A stretch of DNA of 64,000 bases from Amphibalanus amphitrite (taxonomy: Eukaryota; Arthropoda; Thecostraca; Balanomorpha; Balanidae), in contig NW_024881584.1 of NCBI RefSeq assembly GCF_019059575.1, positions 399,501 through 463,500 of the forward strand. Direction: 5' to 3'. This document shows positions 1 to 12,049 of this stretch, in pieces. The position numbers and the translations under genes are program-made. The notes beneath the pieces are model-generated. The model made no database searches and had not been told where the DNA came from. It was given only the letters and a program-made list of their open reading frames with translations. Each line of letters begins with the position of its first letter. The first letter of the stretch is position 1.

Positions 1-2372
1 GATGGTTGAATCCATTCAGACGATATGCCGTTATTTAATATTGCCAATTCAGTCTTTTCATATAATATGCGAATCCATCGGACAAACGATGATCCGAAAT
101 TGAACGCTTTTAGTGCCCTGAACAAAAAGTCGTGCTCGACTGAGTCGAACGCTGCAGCGTAATCAAGGTTCATCAAAATACCCGGCAGTGCTTTTTCTTT
201 ACAATAAAACATGACATCAGATGTTAATCTGAGATTGTCTGCTATGTTTCTACCACTCAGAAAACCCGTCTGCTCGGGAGCTATCAGTTTATCAATTACA
301 TTAGACATTCTTCTAGCCAACACTTTTGCTACGATTTTGTACAAAACGTCTAAAAGGACGATGGGCCTCTTATTGCTGAGCATTCTTTGATCACCTCTTT
401 TAGGCAACAAAACTATATAGCCTCTTCTCTGCGTAATGAAAAACTCTCCCCTTTCGAAGGCAAAATTAGCGTAACTAACAATCAGCGAGCCCAAAACGTC
501 CCAGAAGGCAATAAAGAATTCCTTCGTAAATCCTGATGGACCTGGTACCTTGTCATTCGCCATAGATTTTAATGCTGCAAGGCATTCGTCATTAGTAATT
601 GGGCCCTCACAGCTGTCTCTTTCACTGTTTGTTAGCTGTGGGATGTGTAAATCAGCAAAAAAGTGTTCCAGCTTCGTTGCAGACGCATTATCCCTCGTTG
701 TTGCGTATACTTTTTTAAAATGGTTCGTGCAAGCCTGGAGGATGGCAGCGTTCCCTGTTACCTCATTTCCATCGTCATCTTTCAGCTTTCGAATTGTACC
801 GTCATCCTTCCCTCTCGACTGCAGATTTAGGAAGTATCCTGTGGGCTTCTCTCCCTTTTCGGTCCATTTTGCTCTACTGAAAAGCATCGCTTTCCTAGCC
901 TTTTGTTCCTGTATTTCCTCCCACTTATTTTATAGTCATTATATTCCGCTCTTACGTCCGTTCCTTGCTGTATTTGTATAATGCAGCGTACTAGTTTAGA
1001 CAACAAACTTTTTTCCTCTTTGTTGCGCTCCATGGCAAGGTATTTGGAAGTAGAAATAGTCACCGCACGTATACTTCCCATCAGTACTTCTACTAATAAG
1101 CCGGGATCCTCGATGTCATAAATTCCGGTCCTAGCTCTTGCCTGTTCAATTTCCCACATAACCTTTTCTCTAAATTCTTCGTTTTCTAGCAGGGAATTAT
1201 TAAATTTCCAAACTCCCGGTCCGCGTTTATCCTCGCAAATCTTCAGACTCAATCTAATCATTTTATGGTCTGATCGGAAAGCTGGTCTCACTTGTACTCC
1301 TGATATACCCTGCGTTGCTACAAGTGATTCGCTTATGAAAATGAAGTCGATGCGCGACTGTTGTAAAGCTGCGGAGGTGCCGCGCTCCCATGTAAAGCCA
1401 TTCGTGCTCGGGTGCAAATGCCTCCAGGCATCTACGAGGTCAAACTTATCAAGAATTTCGGCTAAACGTGCGCTCGTAACGGTACGTACGAATCTCGCGG
1501 AAGTATCTAGTTTTGACAAATGCGTGTTAAAATCTCCACAGATAATTAGATCGTTTGAGTCGTTTAAGCGTAGTAGCAGTTGTTCCAATTTGTTCAAATA
1601 AGCCAATTGCTGCGCTTGTTGGCTGCTGGTGGGCGCATAGACTGCAGCGACGTAAATGAGTCTGCTAAGACAGTTTAGCTCTGCAATGATGAGCCGACCA
1701 TCATCCTCCAAAATCGTTGACTTCACTTTACTCTGCATTTGGGTTGGGAGCAGCAGTGCTACACCTCCTTGGTTTGTTGATGCTCCATGACTAAACAAAA
1801 TTTTTGATCCCCATTCAGCACTCCAGAAACGCTCATCATCTTTTTGGAGTACGTCTCTTGTAGAGCTACAATGTGCCCGGGATACGTGGTATGTAAATGT
1901 CTAAATAAGGCACGTCTTTTGACCATGTTCCTTATACCCCTCACATTTGCTGTGATAATATTTAATGTTTCAGAACTAGAGGTGGCAAAATGTGGACCCG
2001 AGGACCCGGTCCAAAGAACCAGTCTGGACCCATATGGTCCAGACCGGTTCCTGGAACTTTTCTGACGGGTCCAACCGGGTCCTACCATTAACTATACATC
2101 TTGCACACTGCACATTACCGCAAAATATGAAGTGAATGGTTCTTTGCACACAGTATCTCATGAGTATTCCCAGTGGGAAATATGCTGTTTTACATGATGC
2201 AACTAATGATACCTACAAGTAGTTTGTATTAATTGACTTTTGGGGAACGGGTCCAACTGGTTCCGATTCCAACTAAGACCGGGTCCGACTGGTTCCAGAA
2301 ATGTCCAGCCGGGTCTGGTTCGAGTCTGGTTCCCAAAATTTTCATCTTTTGCCACCTCTATTCAGAACCCAT
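1..2372 (-). pseudogene. Tx1/L1-type non-LTR retrotransposon ORF2 (endonuclease + reverse transcriptase), broken, cut by window start
   Basis: ORF2 encodes the nicking endonuclease and reverse transcriptase of a LINE. The likely ATG is at 2372-2370 and opens the endonuclease domain (ITANVRGI). The catalytic GDFN lies near 1530 and SDHKMIRL near 1270; GVWKFNNSLL near 1200 is the L1/Tx1-style linker. The RT region follows in other frames: AKWTEKGEKPTGYF near 850, LLPKRGDQRMLSNKRPI at 340-410 and DYAAAFDSV near 130-160. The frame breaks near 1830 and again near 900, and a hAT MITE (1977-2360) sits a few codons after the start, so the copy is dead. The C-terminal half lies outside the window. ORF1 lies upstream on the same strand. 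Clade assignment rests on motif style and is moderately sure. Confidence 0.85.
1977..2360. mobile_element. hAT-type MITE with perfect 8-bp target duplication
   Basis: A 384-bp element whose ends are inverted (TAGAGGTGGCAAAA at 1977, complement ending at 2360). It is flanked by the same 8-mer, TTCAGAAC, at 1969-1976 and 2361-2368, the hAT signature. It has no transposase. The interior repeats GGTCC/GGACC-type words (GGTCCAGACCGG, GGACCCGGTCC) that resemble subterminal binding sites. It landed just inside the LINE ORF2 start, so it is younger than that LINE copy. Confidence 0.93.
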
Positions 2373-2763
2373 TGCGGCTCATAAATATAACGTGATATGT
2401 CCCTCCCTCGGATACAAATGATAGTGCTATAACAAATGAACAGGTAGCGAGAATTACAACCATCCTGAGTTTCACGAAGATCGTATTTTGGTATGAACAC
2501 ATTAAATGCCAAACAAATATACGCACATACAGAACAAAATGAGGGCACTTCGTGCATCCCACCATGCGCGTAGCGTTGGCAAAGCGCCACTTCACCACCG
2601 GCTCCCGCCCTCCCCCCATCCCCACCAGCCCAGCCCCAACAGACAGGTCCGACAGACAGTCCGCGCTCCAGACAACGATGGGCCGAAACAGGGGCGCGTC
2701 CAGTTTGCGGGTCAGGTAGGTCATGGTCCTTAGCTGCGAGCGGTTTCGATCAACTGTGGAATC
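2373..2763 (-). other. ORF1-ORF2 spacer of the LINE
   Basis: This stretch of about 390 bp lies between the ORF1 stop and the ORF2 start on the minus strand. No convincing conserved coding frame is seen, and small frames on both strands look incidental. The stretch 2600-2680 is C-rich. Confidence 0.5.
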
Positions 2764-3624
2764 TCAGACACGTCGTTCACAACGCATTTTAGTGCCACCT
2801 CTGTTAAGCCTGCAATAAACCGCGCCCGCGTTTGTGAATACAGTATTCACGCTCCCTTTTTTCTTCTCAGCCAACAGTGCCTGGAAAATTTTCATCCTGT
2901 TCACAGTGAGGTATTCACTGATGAACAGCTGCTTATGCTCATCCGCTGCGCGACCAGGAGGTCGCCTGAGCGAGATGCGTTCATAGTACAGCCTGTCTCT
3001 CACAGAGCCCCAGCCACAGCGCTCGAACTTACAGAGGATTTTGCCGTTGCCGATCCGCCGTGCCGTGGCCACGTCGTCTCTGCTCACCGGCACAGAGGGG
3101 AGATGGCGTCTCAGGACGCCGACGACGGTGTCGACGACGTCCTCCCCGCGCCGAACGTCGCCGCCCTCCCTTGACTGCTGCTGCGGAGCTGCGGGAATCG
3201 CCGATCCTGAGAAGATGAGGTAGCTCAGCTTTCCTTCAGCTTCCAGGTTCTCAGCGACCTTTTCCACCTTCCGCAGGCGTTCCTCTCGGTTGTCGTCGCT
3301 GCCGCCGAGTGCGTCGAGCTGCTGATCACGATTCTCAACGTGACTCTCGAGATCTGCAACTCGACTTTTCAGAGCCGAAACTTCTGTTTCCAGTGCCTTA
3401 GTTCTAGTTTCAAACATGGCGGCCATTTCTTCATAGAAGCTAGTCATCTCGGCTTTGATGAGATCTCTTAATGCACCGACTGTCATACTAGTCACCTTGT
3501 CAGAGTCGTCGGGTCGAAGTTGTCCCGACGCCTTCCTCTTCTTTGATCCTTCCTCCGCCCGCTCGTTAGCTGCGTTAAAGTGGTCAGCTATTGAGCGGAC
3601 AGAGCCGGCGTTCGACCGTTGCAC
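2764..3624 (-). CDS. LINE ORF1-like protein (coiled coil plus ORF1p/FP-like C-terminal domain)
   Basis: An intact frame of about 286 codons. The first codon at 3624 is GTG and there is no ATG between it and the upstream stop near 3653, so translation may start at an internal Met or the 5' end may be damaged. Residues 1-70 are basic and low-complexity. Residues 70-130 form a heptad-rich coiled coil (TKALETEVSALKSRVADLES). Residues 130-285 resemble the nucleic-acid-binding C-terminal part of LINE ORF1 proteins, also seen in Baculo_FP-like proteins, ending with FISEYLTVNRMKIFQALL and a short basic tail. Position and strand fit ORF1 of the ORF2 copy at 1-2372. Such proteins trimerise and bind element RNA. 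Family naming is by pattern only. Confidence 0.7.
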   Translation of the reverse strand: MQRSNAGSVRSIADHFNAANERAEEGSKKRKASGQLRPDDSDKVTSMTVGALRDLIKAEMTSFYEEMAAMFETRTKALETEVSALKSRVADLESHVENRDQQLDALGGSDDNREERLRKVEKVAENLEAEGKLSYLIFSGSAIPAAPQQQSREGGDVRRGEDVVDTVVGVLRRHLPSVPVSRDDVATARRIGNGKILCKFERCGWGSVRDRLYYERISLRRPPGRAADEHKQLFISEYLTVNRMKIFQALLAEKKKGSVNTVFTNAGAVYCRLNRGGTKMRCERRV

Positions 3625-3630
3625 GGTCTT

Positions 3631-3660
3631 GCCGAATACCAGATTAGCGCGAATTTAATC
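3631..3660 (-). repeat. 30-bp word at LINE 5' end, inverted copy at 4904-4933
   Basis: The minus-strand sequence here and the plus-strand sequence at 4904-4933 match at 28 of 30 positions (core TTAAATTCGCGCTAA). The left copy lies directly 5' of the LINE ORF1, so it may be the 5' terminus or promoter of the LINE family, with a second head start facing the other way. Confidence 0.75.
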
Positions 3661-4259
3661 AAAAACCCGACTTTCGATAAACTGTTATTTATACCTATCA
3701 GTGGGTAGGAAATTGTCTGAAGTTATCGGATAGAACCTTATTTTTAAGCCACTTTACCATTTGAGGACTTATATCCCTGCCGAAAGTAGACCCACGCTCC
3801 GGTTCCTAAAATCGGGCTATGGTACTGGTAAATATGTCCAGTTTTCAACGTAAATTTTACGGAAGTTTCGAGAAGATATACGAGAAAATAGCATATCACC
3901 GAATAGCACAATTCATGATGAAGCTGTTTCTGCTATCATGGTAGCTTTTCAATGAATGGTTTTTGAGTTTAATGAGTTAGAACAAGAGCCCTGCATGTGT
4001 ATCGTTCTCACGATAGTATTTAATAAAGAAGTTGAAAAATGTCAAAATGGATAAAAATGGATATGACGAATAGGGCATGGCTGAACTCTCCACAACCTTT
4101 CTGAACATAAGCGAGCAAGTTTCAGCTGCCAGTTTTTGCCTATTTGCCGTCAACTCAGCTTTGAACATGTCTAGTCGGCCGCCCTATGTGACCTGACCAA
4201 GGTCGGGGGCGGCGCGGCCGGACAGGCTCCAGCCTAATAAACTATCTCAAGCACACGAA
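3661..4259. other. No gene recognised; AT-rich spacer
   Basis: No convincing coding frame, repeat array or element end is seen in these 600 bases. The end near 4180-4230 turns GC-rich (GGCCGCCC, CGGGGGCGGCGCGGCC). Confidence 0.4.
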
Positions 4260-4851
4260 ATCGTGATTTCATGCACTCCTTGCAAGGTCCGATGCTTCAA
4301 TTATGCATTGTTGGTCTTACGTGACGTCATGTATGACGTCACTAGGGTAATAAGAGTTTTTCGTCAATAACTCCCGATTAAATTGAGCTAGCGAGTCGAG
4401 AAAGCCACCAATGGACTCAGGAAGACTTGCCGAATCGAATGATATGCAACATGACCTTCAACCAACTTCGTGATCTGGAGGACTCTGACCTGACCTTGAC
4501 CCACGGTCAACACCTTAAGTTAACTTCAGCCGAACAAAAAGTATATCATTCGACGCGCCTGAGTGAGGCGAACATGATGATACCAAAATTGCGGCTCTGC
4601 GGCATTTTTTCGCGAAGTTATTAATAAAAATGAATCCGCGCCTGGGTCACTTGACCTGACCTCAGAGGTCACAGGTTGGCCTGAGACCTTAAAATCGGAT
4701 ACCAGTCGCTGCGTCTCGTAACGGCGCACACGCTCGTTTTTTCCGCGGGGCTCTAGCTCCATCAGGGGCGAAACAGCGACGGGGGTCGTACCACCCCCCC
4801 CCCCTTCGGCCGGCGCGTATTTTGAAAACCAATAAGTCCGGCGAGGGGTAA
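4260..4851 (+). mobile_element. GLT element family P, fragment with D end
   Basis: The right boundary is a D end: the motif CGCCGG occurs twice 28 bp apart before the flank GTAA (4848-4851, a decayed TTAA), preceded by a G5/C10 palindrome near 4775-4805. The inside holds the inverted pair CGAATGATATGC (4436) and TATATCATTCG (4543) around TGACCT words, seen also in other families. The sequence parallels 38.9-39.46 kb closely. The left end is lost or undetectable. Confidence 0.7.
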
Positions 4852-4903
4852 GTGTCAGTTTTGGAACCAGAGAACCATTTTCAGTGGATCCGAGCGGCGC
4901 TGG

Positions 4904-4933
4904 GATTAAATTCGCGCTAAACTGGTGTTCGGC
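4904..4933 (+). repeat. Inverted partner of the LINE 5' word at 3631-3660
   Basis: 28 of 30 bases match the complement of 3631-3660. The frame continues rightward into a GC-rich stretch without recognisable ORF1 similarity. Confidence 0.75.
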
Positions 4934-5499
4934 CACACTGTGCGTTGGCTCAGGCCGGCGCCGCCACTGCTGCCGCTGCGGCCTCGACCCGGGTCAGAGG
5001 AGGCGGAGCCGGGCCGGGAGGTAGAGCGGCCGGAGCCGGTGGCCGCGCCGGCGCCGCGCCCGCCTCTGTTCTTGTTGCCAGTCATTGCAGGGTGGATGCA
5101 ACCCAGGTGAGAGCGGTCGCTGGGGTACTGTGGTCGCAAAAAAAAAATACACAATTTCGTGGCGGAGGGCTGCTCAGCAGGCCACGTAGTTGTCACACCC
5201 CGAGTTGAGCCACCTTTAGTCCTTGACACGCTTGAGCACCGTGCAATTGTCCCACCTCACTGTTGTCACAGACCCCGGCGTCACTCTAATCACCGAGCTG
5301 GCCGGTCCAGTTGGCGAGCTGGTCCAGCCGTGGTCACTGCGCTCACCACGGGTCAGCTGGCGGAGCGCGGAGCGGCGCGCACGCACGTCCGACCTGGTCC
5401 GCTGCCAGCTGACGACTGACTCGCCAGAAACCCTTAGACAAACACAAACACGACTTTTCACGTGTCATGTGCCGCGACGATCACCCATGGATCCATGAA
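4934..5499. other. GC-rich stretch, no recognised gene
   Basis: Very GC-rich up to about 5070 and again at 5240-5420. The open frames overlap on both strands with proline/arginine/alanine bias and look compositional. It could be the 5' UTR of a second LINE copy that starts at 4904, because the opening 30 bp are shared. No ORF1 homology is visible. Confidence 0.4.
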
Positions 5500-6220
5500 G
5501 AGTAGGCAATTACGGATAGAAAGGATGGGGCTATCCAACAAAAAAGACCACATGTCAATCGGCCCAGAGGTTGCTGAGGTATAACCCTCTCAAAAGCGTC
5601 ACAGACCGGGTCGGGCCGGGCCGCTCATACCAGGGTTGTGCTCGACTAAAAAAAAATTGCCGACTTGACTCATCATTCAGCTTCAGAATGCCCTGACTCA
5701 ACTCTGACTCAAACAAGGAGCTGATTTTTTCCCTTGACTCGACTCATGACTCAAGCAGCTCAATGAAAATACGAGTTGACTCAAACTTGACTCAAATTTT
5801 TTGTTGAGTCAAGTGTGTTGACTCAAAATTGACTCAGATAAAAAGTTGTTGAGCGGGGGGGGGGGGGTGAAAAAATCCGGCAGCAGGGCCAGGCCTAAGT
5901 TGTTAATCGGGGTGAGAGTGAAAAACTTATACTATATATTGTTTCTAGAAAGTTGAGTCAGCTGACTCATGTTCCTAAATGTTTTTGACTCAACTCAATG
6001 TCAAAAGTTATTTTACTGACTCAACTCTGACTCAACTCAACACCTTAATATTTTTGTCCGACTCAACTCTGACTCAATCAACAGCTCAACATTTTATCCG
6101 ACTCGACTCAAATCTGACTCATTTGAGTCAGAGTTGAGTCAAATTTCTGACTCGACTCATGAGTCAAGCACAACCCTGGCTCATACTGACATGTTTCCGT
6201 TGTAATGAAAAGACTCGTTT
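5500..6220. mobile_element. Fragment related to the 34.9-35.5 kb element, split by a hAT MITE
   Basis: Sequence at 5510-5630 (GGTTGCTGAGGTATAA, CCGCTCATA) and at 6187-6220 (GTTTCCGTTGTAATG) aligns with consecutive parts of 35.37-35.51 kb. The hAT element 5631-6178 interrupts it exactly at GCTCATA. The true ends are not seen. Confidence 0.6.
5631..6178. mobile_element. hAT MITE packed with TGACTCA/TGAGTCA words
   Basis: The ends are inverted (CAGGGTTGTGCT at 5631, complement ending 6178) and the flanks carry the perfect 8-bp duplication GCTCATAC at 5623-5630 and 6179-6186. The 548-bp body is largely GACTCAA/TTGAGTC variants of a 6-7 bp word in both orientations, plus a G run near 5860. TGA(C/G)TCA is the AP-1/bZIP consensus. 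Here the word may equally be a transposase site that has expanded. No ORF. Confidence 0.93.
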
Positions 6221-6515
6221 GGTGCTCGCTGGTAGCAGTTAAGTGATTCACTTTTTTTAATAGGCCGGTGTTTGTTACTGAGTTGGACGGGACAGCCCCT
6301 GCACTTCCCCTGATGACCCGCTGACGTCCTCAGGTGGTTTGGTGCTCGGTGGTCGGCCGCTGAATGAATCATTCTCGCCAGGAAATCTCGGCCACTTGAG
6401 AGCACTATGATGGAGCTAATGTGTCCTAATGGTCTCCTGGGCTCGGCGGTCGGCGGTGCGGCGCTCGCACCCGGCCACAGAGCGCTCATGCATGGTTAAC
6501 GGGGCGCCGCCGGCC

Positions 6516-6518
<3 letters not shown>
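6221..6518. other. No gene recognised
   Basis: Mixed composition with short frames only. It ends in a GC-rich stretch (GGGCGCCGCCGGCC) directly before the GA microsatellite. Confidence 0.35.
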
Positions 6519-7240
<722 letters not shown>

Positions 7241-8441
7241 TTAACCCGGCAGGCGGTGGGCCTCCCAGCCACCTTCCGCGCGGTGGGGAGGGGGGGTATT
7301 TTTTGCCCGCCTCGTATCTCCGAAACTACTGGACGGATCCGGAAAATTCAAACGGCGTTCGATAGCCCTGTCAAATTTGTCATTGGAAACCAAATTTCAT
7401 TGACCTCGGAGTCACCGATGACGTCACAAGTCAGGTCAAAGATAAAATGTTTCACCGTTCACGGGGCTTCTAGGGAAAGCGCTATAACACCGAGTAAAAC
7501 GCATTTTGCCGAAAATCAGCGATAAGGCGTCAGTTGTCTAGTACATATGTTGCTATTAGAGGTCACTGGTCATACCAGGTCAGGTCACAGGTCAGGTCAC
7601 CAAAGGTCACCAAGGTCACTACTCACTACATGAACCCAACTTTACTAAGGTTGTGCGATGCATGTTTTATGGCCAGTTTCTCACTTCCAACTCAATGGTA
7701 TTGGTTATAAGACCATCAGGCACGGTTTAAGTCACTTTCTGGTGGAGGTCAGGTCAAGGTCAGGTCAAAAAAGGTCACATTTCAAAGTTGATATTTTTGC
7801 ATAAAATGGGTATCAATTCGATGCAGCTCGTCACGGGGAGTCTAATGGTGGTCTTTGTTTTGCGCTACAAGGTCTAGAATTACTAAAAATTGAGTTTAAA
7901 AATTTGACGTCATCAATTTTGAACAGTTTTTTCGCAATAACTTGGCCAAAAAAAGCGGTATTGATCTCAAGATTGGTATGTAGATAGAAGGCGGTAGGGA
8001 CTATCACATATATTCCGTTTTTTTTTTCGAAATTCAAAACGTTTTTGGATTTTTCGGCAATTATATTCAAAAAATCTATTCTTTATTTTTGGGGGTCAAA
8101 ATCCATAAAATTCGAAAAACCGAAATTTCAGTTTTGTAGCCCTCTTCATTCCACACCTTTTATGTCCGGAACATTTTTCTCTATCTCTAAAGCTGTAGGC
8201 CTGACAGCTCTTCCCGCGAAACCTTTTTTTTGGGTCGAAAATGGCAAAAATGACGTCACTCTGACGTCATTAGCGGCGAACCTATCATAGCCTTTGGAAC
8301 AATTTTTGGTCACCATGTGCGCTAGCTACTCCCGGGAGGGTACTGAAAGTTTGGTGACGATCGGCGCAGCGGTTCTCGAGATATATCGAAAAAACTAAAG
8401 GGGGGCAAAAAATGCCCCCCCCCCACCGCCTGGAAGGTTAA
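7241..8441 (-). mobile_element. GLT element, family C copy 1 (1.20 kb)
   Basis: TTAA lies at 7241-7244 and 8438-8441. The left end is D: GCGGTG occurs twice 27 bp apart, then a G-run/TATTTTTT/C-rich palindrome. The right end is S: one CCAGGCGGTG then a C10/AAAAAAT/G palindrome. The inside carries AGGTC clusters (7430, 7560-7615, 7748-7780), the GCATGTTTTATGG block (7662) and an AACCGCTGCGCCGATCG block (complement near 8365). No ORF, so non-autonomous. TTAA target and CCC terminus fit the piggyBac superfamily. It shares its right TTAA with the next element. Confidence 0.9.
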
Positions 8442-9493
8442 CCCGCGCCGGGCCGGGGGTCGATGCGACCCCCCCTAAGGTTTTTCGAAGATAGCGTAAA
8501 AACGGCGGCGCGCAGCGCCGCCAAATTTGGCACAGCTTATGGGGCAACCTTTTAACATATGACCTAGAAATTTCAGGTCCAGGTCATCTTGGGTCAGGTC
8601 ACCAGGTCAGAAAAACCAGTACAAGGTCATGGTCAAATTTCAATTTTCTTTTGCACCTGTCCAACTCACAGTTTTATACTGATTTCCTTCACACTTTCAG
8701 GATGTGCTAAGTTCACCGAGTTGTATAACATATTGTTCGGGTTTTTTTTAAGGTCACTGACCTGAGGTCAGTTAGAGGTCATTACGTCGTAATGTTAAGC
8801 CTATGGGAAAATACTAAATTCGGAAAATACTGGAGATATCCGCTTCGTTCTATCACTTTTGTGCTTTGAAACCACAGTACTTAACAGCAGGTCACTGGGT
8901 GCTTCTTTGTTTGGTGTACTTATCCATGGGTCAGGTCAAATGAGGTCAACTGAGGTCAAATGATGTTTTGCCAATAACTTGGCATATAATGATGCTAGAG
9001 CTTAAAAAAATGGTGTCATTGTGTTCCTGGTGATCAGTCGATTCGAATGATATGCGATTTGATGCAATTTGGTTAACTTGAGCTTAATTAATTAATTTAA
9101 GTTTACTTAATAATTAAGAAAAGCTTTAAGTACGCTTAAGCAAGCAAAAAAGTATATCATTCGACGCGCCTTGACGTGCTGAGTTCAGTGATGCTTTTGT
9201 TTTTGCTCTAGTTATCTTTATTAGATCAAAAGTTACAGGCAAAAAACGTTTGACCTGTTTTTAGCGAAATTTGTACATTTATACCCCCCCCCCCCCAAAA
9301 AAAACCCTAAATTTTGACCTAGAGCAACCAAATTTGCACAGGGGCGAGAACTCCAGGAGGTCCACCTACCTACCAAATTTGGTGTTTCTAGGTGCCATAG
9401 GAGCCAATCGCGAGGGGGGGTCGCATCGACCCAACCCCCCCCCCCCCCCTGCCAGGCCGTGTTATGAGAATGCCCTGCCAGGACGAGGGTTAA
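8438..9493 (+). mobile_element. GLT element, family M (1.06 kb)
   Basis: The S end on the left follows the shared TTAA (GCCGGGCCGGGGG, loop TCGATGCGA). The D end on the right has CCTGGCAG twice at an offset of 26 bp, with loop TCGCATCGA and TTAA at 9490-9493. The internal inverted pair is CGAATGATATGC (9048) and TATATCATTCG (9153). TGACCT/AGGTCA words are at 8570-8640 and 8750-8960. No ORF. Confidence 0.88.
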
Positions 9494-9776
9494 CCTTAAA
9501 GCTACTGACCTTGAAGTTAAGCGATCTGTCATCAACCTTGACCTTTTAGGGCAGACAAAAAGATCATATTTTGAAGCGTCTCGACGAATGGATCTATTAT
9601 CTATGGTGCTACTATGTATTTCAGCAATCAGCTCTTTGTTGATTGCTTAGGAAATTATTCCCAAAAACAAAAACTTTTTACTCCAGGGCTATTTGGACTA
9701 TTTTAACCTCTTGTGACATGTGTATAATCCTGTTTTAACCAACTGGATTATCCTGCCATTCCATGAGGATTAGCTC
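9494..9776. other. No gene recognised; GLT-like remnant then unique sequence
   Basis: 9494-9600 has TGACCTTGA words and an AAGCGTCTCGACGAATGG segment resembling GLT interiors. 9600-9776 shows nothing recognisable. Confidence 0.4.
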
Positions 9777-9902
9777 ACCCAGCCAGCCTTCCCAAATGGG
9801 GCCCATATGGGCTGAAAGTGGGGCATCTGGGCTTAAGTGGGCATGGGCTACATGTGGGCTATTATCTGGGCTAAATCTGGGTCCCATATGGGCTGAGCCC
9901 CA

Positions 9903-11730
9903 GCAAACATGCCCACATGGGTCCCATATGGGGTGAACATGGGCCAGATGGGCCCACGTGGGACATGGGCTACAGATGGGCTACCCACATGGGCCCCATA
10001 TGAGATAAAAATGGGCCAGGTGGGCCAAAAGCATGTGGGCTGGAGATGGGCATCCCATGTGGGTCCCATATGGGGTGAACATGGGCCAGATGGGCCCACG
10101 TGGGACATGGGCTACAGATGGGCTACCCACATGGGCCCCATACGGGATAAAAATGGGCCAGGTGGGCCAAACGCATGTGGGCTGGAGATGGGCATCCCAT
10201 GTGGGTCCCATATGGGGTAAACATGGGCCAGATGGGCCCAGTGGGACATGGGCTACAGATGGGCTACCCATATGGGCCCATGTGAGATAAAAATGGGCCA
10301 GGTGGGCCAAACGCATGTGGGCTGGAGATGGGCATCCCATGTGGGTCCCAGATGGGCCCACGTGGGACATGGGCTACAGATGGGCTACCCATATGAGCCC
10401 CATAAGGGATAAAAATGAGCCAGGTGGGCCAAACGCATGTGGGCTGGAGATGGGCGTCCCATGTGGGTCCCATATGCGGTGAACATGGGCCAGATGGGCC
10501 CACGTGGGACATGGGCTACAGATGGGCTACCCATATGGGCCCCATATGGGATAAAAATGGGCCAGGTGGGCCAAACGCATGTGGGCTGGAGATGGGCATC
10601 CCATGTGGGTCCCATATGGGGTGAACATGGGCCAGATGGGCTCACGTGGGACATGGGCTACAGATGGGCTACCCATATGGGCCCCATATGGGATAAAAAT
10701 GGGCCAGGTGGGCCAAACGCATGTGGGCTGGAGATGGGCATCCCATGTGGGTCCCATATGGGGTAAACATGGGCTAGATGGGCCCAGTGGGACATGGGCT
10801 ACAGATGGGCTACCCATATGGGCCCCATATGAGATAAAAATGGGCCAGGTGGGCCAAACGCATGTGGGCTGGAGATTGGCATCCCATGTGGGTCCCAGAT
10901 GGGCCCACGTGGGACATGGGCTACAGATGGGCTACCCATATGGGCCCCATAAGGGATGAAAATGAGCCAGGTGGGCCAAACGCATGTGGGCTGGAGATGG
11001 GCATCCCATGTGGGTCCCATATGCGGTGAACATGGGCCAGATGGGCCCACGTGGGACATGGGCTACAGATGGGCTATCCATATGGCCCCATATGGGATAA
11101 AACTGGGCCAGGTGGGCCAAACGCATGTGGGCTGGAGATGGGCATCCCATGTGGGTCCCATATGGGGTGAACATGGGCCAGATGGGCTCACGTGGGACAT
11201 GGGCTACAGATGGGCTACCCATGAGCCCCATATGGGATAAAAATGGGCCAGGTGGGCCAAACGCATGTGGGCTGGAGATAGGCATCCCATGTGGGTCCCA
11301 TATGGGGTAAACATGGGCCAGATGGGCCCAGTGGGACATGGGCTACAGATGGGCTACCCATATGGGCCCCATATGGGATAAAAATGGGCCAGGTGGGCCA
11401 ATCGCATGTGGGCTGGAGATGGATATCCCATGTGGGTCCCATATGGGGTAAACATGGGCCAGATGGGCTCACGTGGGACATGGGCTACAGATGGGCTACC
11501 CATATGGGCCCCATATGGGATAAAAATGGGCCAGGTGGGCCAAACGCATGTGGCCTGGAGATGGGCATCCCATGTGGGTCCCATATGGGGTGAACATGGG
11601 CCAGATGGGCCCACGTGGGACATGGGCTACAGATGGGCCCCATATGGGAAAAATGGGCCAGGTGGGCCAAACGCATGTGGGCTGGAGATGGGCATCCCAT
11701 GTGGGTCCCATATGGATCACCCATGTAGGC
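9903..11730. repeat. 142-bp satellite array
   Basis: Unit landmarks (CGCATGTGGGCTGGAGATGG) fall 142 bp apart, for example near 10434, 10576 and 10718. Some units lack about 20 bp and are 122-124 bp. About a dozen units are present. Each unit is dense in ATGGGCC and GGGCCCCATATGGG palindromes. The long W/G/P-rich frames on both strands are artefacts of a unit without stops. Confidence 0.95.
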
Positions 11731-12049
11731 CCCATTACTCCAAGAGCATAAAAGCAAAAAAGGTGACTGTTGTTCATGTGAATTTTGGACTCCAAGTACA
11801 TCAAGTTCATACATGATGCCATATGGGGTCAATGTAGGCTGGCCCATATGGGTCCCATGTGGGGGCCGCGTGGGTCTCATATGGGGCATACGTGGGCTTG
11901 CCCATATGGGTCCCATGTGTCACCCACTGCTATTCCCATGTGGGGCCCATATGGAAGAGGTGGGGGGCCATGTGGGCCCCATATGGGAACCATGTGGGCA
12001 TGTTTGCTGGGATATGAACATTTCCTTTACTACAAAATGTTGGTATCTG
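11731..12049. other. Degenerate GGGCCC/CATATG-rich junction
   Basis: The 142-bp array breaks into a short unique piece (11745-11815) and then irregular CCCATATGGG words. No gene. Confidence 0.6.
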
